Source: Rhizobium sp. CCGE 510 (GTDB lineage Bacteria; Pseudomonadota; Alphaproteobacteria; Rhizobiales; Rhizobiaceae). Taken from it: a stretch of DNA of 64,000 nt. The DNA is taken from contig NZ_AEYF01000040.1 of NCBI RefSeq assembly GCF_000292525.1, forward strand, positions 231,851 through 295,850. The letters are read 5' to 3'. A program made the translations under genes and the position numbers. Position 1 is the stretch's first letter; each line of letters starts with the position of its first letter. The notes beneath the pieces are model-generated. The model had not been told where the DNA came from. It was given only the letters and a program-made list of their open reading frames with translations, and did not search any database. Of this stretch, positions 56,815 through 64,000 are shown in pieces.

Positions 56815-57671
56815 GTTCGACGGTCGCCGATATGCTTTCCGAAGCGCGCCGCCGCTTCACCGAAGCAGGTATCGTCGACCCGGCGACCGATGCGCGGTTG
56901 CTTGTCGCGGGTCTTCTGAAACTATCGCCGACCGAGCTTTTGACGCGATCGTCCGAGAGGCTTTCTTCTGAGCAGGCTGAGATGATTTTCAAGGCGGTGG
57001 AGCGGCGGCTCGGTCATGAGCCGGTGCATCGCATTCTCGGCGAGCGGGAGTTCTACGGCCTGCCGCTTCGGCTGTCGGTGGAAACGCTGGAACCGCGGCC
57101 GGATACCGAAATCTTGGTCGATACGGTGCTTGTCTATCTCAAGGACCTTGCAAAGGCACAAGACCGCCTCCATATTCTTGATATGGGAACCGGGACAGGG
57201 GCGATATGCCTTGCGCTTTTGAGCGAATGTCCTGAGGCGTCAGGTATCGGCAGCGACATATCGGCGGATGCACTTCGAACGGCAAGATCGAATGCGGAAA
57301 GACACGGACTACAGGATCGTTTTCAAGCCGTACAGTCGAGATGGTTCGAGAGCATTCAGGGTTCGTTTCACGTGATTGTCTCAAATCCGCCCTATATTGC
57401 CTCCAATGTCATTCACGATCTCACTCCCGAAGTGACGAAATTTGATCCGGTTGCGGCTCTGGATGGCGGCCTGGATGGGCTTGACGCCTACAACGCCATC
57501 GCCAAAGATGCTGCGAGGTTCATGAGGCCCGATGGGGTCGTTGGGCTGGAAATCGGCTACGATCAGCGAAACGATGTGACGGCGATTTTTGAAGCGAAGG
57601 GCTTCAAGTGCGTCAAATCCGTAAAAGATTATGGTCAGAACGATAGGGTGCTCGTGTTCGCGCTCGCGTGA
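56811..57671 (+). CDS. prmC: Peptide chain release factor N5-glutamine methyltransferase
   Basis: Methylates the GGQ glutamine of RF1 and RF2. The 286-residue protein has an N-terminal helical domain with LGHEPVHRILGEREFYGLPL, the SAM loop DMGTGTGAICLAL at 124-136 and the catalytic VSNPPYI with NPPY at 192-195. Coupled to prfA by a four-base overlap. From about codon 105 onward the codon use changes: more A/T third positions (GGA, CTT, AGA, TCA) than the first third or the neighbouring genes. So the 3' two thirds may have been replaced by recombination with related DNA. All active-site residues are intact. Confidence 0.95.
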   Translation: MSSTVADMLSEARRRFTEAGIVDPATDARLLVAGLLKLSPTELLTRSSERLSSEQAEMIFKAVERRLGHEPVHRILGEREFYGLPLRLSVETLEPRPDTEILVDTVLVYLKDLAKAQDRLHILDMGTGTGAICLALLSECPEASGIGSDISADALRTARSNAERHGLQDRFQAVQSRWFESIQGSFHVIVSNPPYIASNVIHDLTPEVTKFDPVAALDGGLDGLDAYNAIAKDAARFMRPDGVVGLEIGYDQRNDVTAIFEAKGFKCVKSVKDYGQNDRVLVFALA

Positions 57672-58013
57672 CAGGCGATAATTGCTGCATCGAACAGGAC
57701 ATGATTGTTATTGCGAAGAAAAGGCTTGGATTTCCCAGGGAAGCAATATAGGTTGCGAGCACGTGTTGGGCAGATAGGAATGAACGAGATTCGTTCGGTA
57801 CTTGGTTTGCCTCGGGGGTCCGCTCTTTTAAACGAGAGTTTCAACGGTTGAACACGACCCAATGCGTGAATCAGTCAATCTGACTTGAAAACCAAGCGGC
57901 AGGTCGGCGCAAAGGCGCAGTATGCTCGCGGCACAAAGGTCCTGACCCGCTTTTCGGTCATGGCGGTTGGTGCCATGTATCCATCATAAACAGAGAATTC
58001 AGGTGAACGATCT
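57672..58013. other. 342-base gap with no recognised gene
   Basis: The stretch between prmC and the DUF4167 gene has lower GC than its surroundings, like the end of prmC. I see no open reading frame with a ribosome-binding site, no known repeat and no clear terminator. It must hold the promoter of the DUF4167 gene. AGAGAATTCAGGTGA lies just before that start. Confidence 0.5.
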
Positions 58014-58757
58014 ATGAGGCCAGGACAGCAGAACAAGCGCGGTCGAGGGCGTGGTAACAACAATAACGGCGGCGGCGGCGGAAGTAACAATAACAATAAC
58101 AATAACAACAATTTCAACCGCAAGGGCGGCAATCCGCTGACCCGGACCTATGACAGCTCCGGCCCCGATGTGAAGATTCGCGGTACTGCACAGCATATCG
58201 CCGAAAAATACGCACAGCTTGGCCGCGACGCCCAAAGCTCTGGCGACCGCGTCATTGCCGAAAACTATCTTCAGCACGCCGAACACTACTATCGTATCAT
58301 CGCCAGCGCCCAGGCGCAGATGCAGGAACGCTTCCAGCGCGACGATCGCGGCGAGTATGATCGCGATGGTTCGGATCGCGACGGTGTGGATCGTGACGGC
58401 GACGATATGGACGGCAACGACAATGACGGCGATGATGTCGTTATCGTCCAGCCGCCGCAGAGCAGGCAGCAGCACCGGCCGCAGGCACAGCCGCAACCGA
58501 CGCCTGCCCCGGCGGCTGCCCCGGCACCCCAGCCCGAGGTGATCGACGGAACCGGCCCGCAGCCGGAGATCGAAGGCATTCCGGCCGAGGTCGCTATGGA
58601 TGAGGAAGGCTCCGGCGGTCAGCCGCGCCAGCCCCGCCGTCGCAGCACTGGCAGCCGTCCCCGTCGCCCGCGTCGCGGCGCTGAGGGCGAAGCAGCCGCT
58701 GAGGGCGAAGGTTCCTCCGGCGAGGCGCCGGTACTGGCCGACGCCGCATCGGAATGA
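58014..58757 (+). CDS. DUF4167 domain protein with Asn/Gly and Asp-rich low-complexity tracts
   Basis: A 247-residue protein. The basic start MRPGQQNKRGRGRGNNNNGG runs into a pure Asn tract (about residues 25-33). The DUF4167 core follows at about 40-105: LTRTYDSSGPDVKIRGTAQH, AEKYAQLGRDAQSSGDRVI and YLQHAEHYYRIIASAQAQ. Next come an Asp-rich repeat (DRDGSDRDGVDRDGDD), a Pro/Gln stretch, and an Arg-rich tail (RQPRRRSTGSRPRRPRRG). Such architecture suggests an RNA- or nucleic-acid-associated protein, but that is inference. Alphaproteobacterial homologues commonly sit near prmC. A terminator follows at 58815. Confidence 0.88.
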   Translation: MRPGQQNKRGRGRGNNNNGGGGGSNNNNNNNNNFNRKGGNPLTRTYDSSGPDVKIRGTAQHIAEKYAQLGRDAQSSGDRVIAENYLQHAEHYYRIIASAQAQMQERFQRDDRGEYDRDGSDRDGVDRDGDDMDGNDNDGDDVVIVQPPQSRQQHRPQAQPQPTPAPAAAPAPQPEVIDGTGPQPEIEGIPAEVAMDEEGSGGQPRQPRRRSTGSRPRRPRRGAEGEAAAEGEGSSGEAPVLADAASE

Positions 58758-58814
58758 GGATTTCGCTTCTCCTTCAGGGGAGCGTGAGGTTCATGCCATC
58801 CGTTAGAATTCAAC

Positions 58815-58850
58815 GAAAATCCCCGGCCTCGCGCCGGGGATTTTCATTTT
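58815..58850 (+). terminator. Rho-independent terminator of the DUF4167 gene
   Basis: GAAAATCCCCGGC-CTCGC-GCCGGGGATTTTC is a 13-base perfect stem followed by ATTTT. It lies 57 bases after the stop codon. The inverted form would also work on the minus strand, but no gene enters from that side. Confidence 0.88.
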
Positions 58851-59005
58851 ATCGGCTCTTTAAACTCGCAGAATAGGGTACCATATTCTCCTCGATTGCT
58901 TCGCCCAAATCAGAGATGGGCCAAGCGCGGCCTGCCTTTTCAGGAGGTCGATCTCAATCATCGGTCTGCGCCTCATAAGGGCAGGGCGATCCATGGAGGT
59001 AGAAT

Positions 59006-61606
<2,601 letters not shown>

Positions 61607-61627
61607 GCCGCTTCCGGATGAATGAGA

Positions 61628-61647
61628 ATGGCGGTTTCGGCCGCCAT
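61628..61647. terminator. Hairpin between convergent clpB and M23 genes
   Basis: ATGGCGG-TTTCGG-CCGCCAT is a seven-base perfect stem 22 bases after the clpB stop. It lacks a T-run on either strand, so a terminator role is tentative. Confidence 0.35.
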
Positions 61648-61707
61648 CTATCGTTCGGTGGGGCCGGACGACACTTCAGGTCATTAGCGTGCCGGCGATG
61701 ACCGGGG

Positions 61708-63648
61708 CTACTTGCTCGCCAGCTGATCTGCCGTCTGATTGTTCAGCAGCGTATCGATACGCTTGCGCTCGTCCTCGAACTTGGCCAGCGCCTCGCCCTG
61801 CAGCGATTTTCCGCCCGGCAGACGGATGCGCAAGGGATCGACCTTGGTGCCGTTGACGATCAGCTCGTAATGCAGGTGCGGTCCGGTGGACTCGCCCGTC
61901 GTGCCGACCCAGCCGATCACCTGGCCCTGGCGGATCTTGGCGCCGGGCGTGACACCCTTGGCAATGGCGCTCTGGTGATTGTAGGAGGATTCATAGCCGT
62001 TGGCGTGGCGGATGATCGTCTGGTTGCCGTAACCGCCGGAATCCCAGCCGGCTTTTTCAACCGTGCCGTTGCCGGCGGCGATGATTGCCGTACCGCGGGG
62101 TGCCGCCCAATCGACACCGGTGTGCATGCGGGCGAAACCGAGGATCGGGTGACGGCGCATGCCGAAGCCCGATTTGAAGATGCCGTTCGGAACCGGGTTG
62201 CGCAGCAGGAACTGGCGGATGCTTTTGCCGTTCTCGTCGAAATAATCGACCGTGCCGTCCTCGGGATCCTGGAAGCGGTAGAAGCGCGTCTGCGTGTCGC
62301 CGAAACGGGCGTTGACGTAGAGCAGTTCGGAATCCTCGGTCGCCTGGCCGGCACTGTCGGCGACGGAGAAGAAGGCCTCGAGACTATCGGTCGACCGCAG
62401 CTGCGCCTGGAAATCGACATTGCTGGCGAGCAGCTTGATGATCAGCGCCGTCATATCCTTGGTCATGCCGTAGGACAGGGCCGCGCGATAGATGCCGTCA
62501 TAGACCCGCGGCAGGTTCTGGCCGGGGGGCGGCGCGAAAGAATTGTCATCGAAGGCGGTGGCGATGGCATCCAGCATCGGCGGCTCGCTTCCGGGCACGT
62601 ATCTGCCCTTGTCGTCGACGGCCACGGTGACGAGATGGCGCGTGCCGCGATAGACGCTGGCTCGGATGATCTTTGCCTGCTCGCCCTTCTGAATGATGCC
62701 GATGCGCAGCACGTCGCCCTTGTCGAGGTCGGGGGAACCCAGTTGCTGCGAGATAAACCCGGCAATGCCATCGGCATATTGCTGCGGATAGCCGGAATCC
62801 GTCAGCGCCTTGGCGATCGGCGTGTCGACGCGGACAGGCAGAATGTCGTCGGCGAACTCCTCGGTCTGCGGCGTGATCGATTCCGATGCGGAGACCGTCA
62901 TGTTCTGTTCGAGCACGCGAGCCGACAGGCCGGCAGTAAGATCGACATCGGCGTCCTCATTGGAGAAGCGGCGCGGATCGACGTAATAAAGGGCTGCAAG
63001 CTGTGTATTGCCATCAGTCAGCACCGAGCCATTGGAGCGAACATTCTCTTCGACTTCTTCGAGCGACAGGCCGGACGCCATCTTCATGCTGCTCTTGCCG
63101 GTCGGGAAGGAAATGGTCTTCAGGCTGACTTCGGATTCGACATCGGAGCCGTAAAGCGCGCCGGTGCGGCTTTGCGGGGCGGGCTGCGGCTCGTCGGCGG
63201 AAAAGATCGCCAGGGGATCAAAGTCGGGATAGTCCTCGGTCGCCACATGGTTGGCGGCCAGCGTCATCTTCACATGCGCGAAGGGCTGGCGGCGAACGAC
63301 CTCTTTCTCGCCGTCGTGGACGACGGTCGAAACTTCCATGATGGCACGGTCGGACGGTTTTGCTGCAATAGCGGGCGCGATCAGCCTTCCGCCGCGCACC
63401 ACTGTCGTATCCTCATGCGCGTCCGCCGCCGCACTCGCATAGGCCTCGGCGGGGATCGCCAGCTGCTGGCGGCCGTCAAGGGCGGCAAAAAGCGCGACGC
63501 CCATCAGGACGGAGGATGTAATGCCGGTGAGGAACGTGCCCGAGAGCCAGCGCAAGGAAACCTCGCGGCGGTCGGGCGCGCGCCTGCCGTCGGCCAGAAG
63601 CGGAGGCTCGTTGCCCAACGAGCGGATCATCATTTTCTCCGTCATCAT
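61708..63648 (-). CDS. M23 (LytM) family peptidoglycan metallopeptidase
   Basis: A 646-residue envelope enzyme. An N-terminal cytoplasmic tail of about 35 residues is followed by a membrane anchor (LSGTFLTGITSSVLMGVALF), a long periplasmic region with a LysM/SH3-like part near the middle, and the C-terminal M23 domain: HPILGFARMHTGVDWAAPRG with the zinc HxxxD, YGNQTIIRHANGYESSYNHQ and TGPHLHYELIVNG with the HxH pair. All metal ligands are present, so it should be active. By size and place beside clpB it resembles RgsM, a polar-growth peptidase of S. meliloti; I recall this and could not check it. ATG 63648 or 63645 starts it. Confidence 0.9.
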   Translation of the reverse strand: MMTEKMMIRSLGNEPPLLADGRRAPDRREVSLRWLSGTFLTGITSSVLMGVALFAALDGRQQLAIPAEAYASAAADAHEDTTVVRGGRLIAPAIAAKPSDRAIMEVSTVVHDGEKEVVRRQPFAHVKMTLAANHVATEDYPDFDPLAIFSADEPQPAPQSRTGALYGSDVESEVSLKTISFPTGKSSMKMASGLSLEEVEENVRSNGSVLTDGNTQLAALYYVDPRRFSNEDADVDLTAGLSARVLEQNMTVSASESITPQTEEFADDILPVRVDTPIAKALTDSGYPQQYADGIAGFISQQLGSPDLDKGDVLRIGIIQKGEQAKIIRASVYRGTRHLVTVAVDDKGRYVPGSEPPMLDAIATAFDDNSFAPPPGQNLPRVYDGIYRAALSYGMTKDMTALIIKLLASNVDFQAQLRSTDSLEAFFSVADSAGQATEDSELLYVNARFGDTQTRFYRFQDPEDGTVDYFDENGKSIRQFLLRNPVPNGIFKSGFGMRRHPILGFARMHTGVDWAAPRGTAIIAAGNGTVEKAGWDSGGYGNQTIIRHANGYESSYNHQSAIAKGVTPGAKIRQGQVIGWVGTTGESTGPHLHYELIVNGTKVDPLRIRLPGGKSLQGEALAKFEDERKRIDTLLNNQTADQLASK

Positions 63649-64000
63649 GGCAGTCGGGTCCGCGTCCTTACATCAGGCGTCTCTGGAAGCATTTCTCGGC
63701 CATCCTGGCTGGGGCGAAAGATGTGCATATTATAGGCATGGAAGTCAAATCGCACAGGGAAAGGCAGTCTGCCTGCATTTGCCTGTGTGAATCGTGTGTC
63801 TCTTAAGACAGCAGATTGTGATGATGTCGGGGCGCAGGGGAGCGGAAAGGGCATTCTTCCCCGGAAAAGTCGAAAGAGGTTCATTTTCCTGGCCGTGTCA
63901 GGTCGGTCGGAATCCGGGAAACGATCGTATTTACACGATGCCCTAAATTTCGTGTGCAAAAACAATTGCTTGGAAGAAAAATTACTTTTTTCAGAAAGCA
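63649..64000. other. Upstream region of the M23 gene, no gene seen
   Basis: These 352 bases have lower GC than the surrounding coding DNA, and the last 60 are clearly A/T-rich (AAAATTACTTTTTT near the window end). The region should contain the promoter of the M23 gene. I find no convincing start codon with a ribosome-binding site, no repeat from the families above and no RNA gene. Confidence 0.5.

Noticed and set aside
58851..59005. RpoH heat-shock promoter of clpB
   Set aside because: No pair of boxes with acceptable spacing could be read with confidence.

Overview
The window looks like chromosomal core DNA of a fast-growing alphaproteobacterium of the Rhizobium etli/leguminosarum type. The reasons are high GC with strong G/C preference at third codon positions, rhizobial protein families (CpdR, the TIGR02302 and DUF4167 families, a PtsP-type EI, an ArgJ-type arginine pathway), and many copies of short palindromic intergenic repeats that I recognise from Rhizobium genomes. 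I see no phage, insertion sequence, CRISPR array or plasmid function. This assignment rests on recall and motif reading, not on a database search.

Layout. 1-9.6 kb: the 3'-truncated glyoxalase II gene, a methyltransferase, hisC-tyrC (aromatic/histidine amino acid synthesis), a DUF2125 protein, a gamma-glutamylcyclotransferase, plsC, a YdcF-type protein and the divisome pair ftsE-ftsX. 9.6-17.8 kb: hpt, cpdR (cell-cycle proteolysis adaptor), a large TIGR02302 membrane protein, lysA-lptM-argH, tlpA and a 30-residue membrane protein. 17.9-24 kb: a leftward block with SDR, HIG1-domain protein, PduO-type cobalamin adenosyltransferase, rhomboid protease, etfB-etfA and 3-hydroxybutyryl-CoA dehydrogenase, interrupted by a 570-base repeat cluster. 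24-31.6 kb: a BrkB/YihY membrane protein, gluQ, a DNA glycosylase, an HNH protein, dsbB, a YqaA protein, a K+/H+-type antiporter with a cyclic-nucleotide domain and two small unknown proteins. 31.7-39.6 kb: tRNA-Leu(CAA) abutted by a 55-base perfect palindrome, a TetR-controlled MFS exporter, an aldo/keto reductase, an acyl-CoA synthetase and a FemAB-like acetyltransferase/flippase pair. 39.7-47 kb: secA with its terminator, a parvulin with a short upstream ORF, argJ-GNAT-mutT and an orphan Flp pilin. 47-64 kb: a methyltransferase, comF-grxC-nitrilase-DUF1178, a parDE toxin-antitoxin pair, ubiG, lysC-ptsP-prfA-prmC, a DUF4167 protein, clpB and an M23 peptidase.

How the parts relate. Most genes are housekeeping and sit in short operons with 4-20 base overlaps (hisC/tyrC, ftsE/ftsX, argJ/GNAT/mutT, nitrilase/DUF1178, parD/parE, prfA/prmC). 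The least ordinary parts lie between and at the edges of genes. Repeat elements start exactly at the stop codons of several genes, and in tlpA one appears to have been translated into the C-terminus. Other items are a long hairpin against the tRNA 3' end, a doubled palindromic operator between the TetR and MFS genes, CtrA-like half sites before ftsE and cpdR, a candidate short upstream ORF before the parvulin gene, and a terminator-like hairpin in the lysC upstream region. I did not find a clearly new multi-gene system. The best candidates for undescribed biology are the small membrane protein at 17741-17833, the tRNA-adjacent palindrome and the translated repeat in tlpA.
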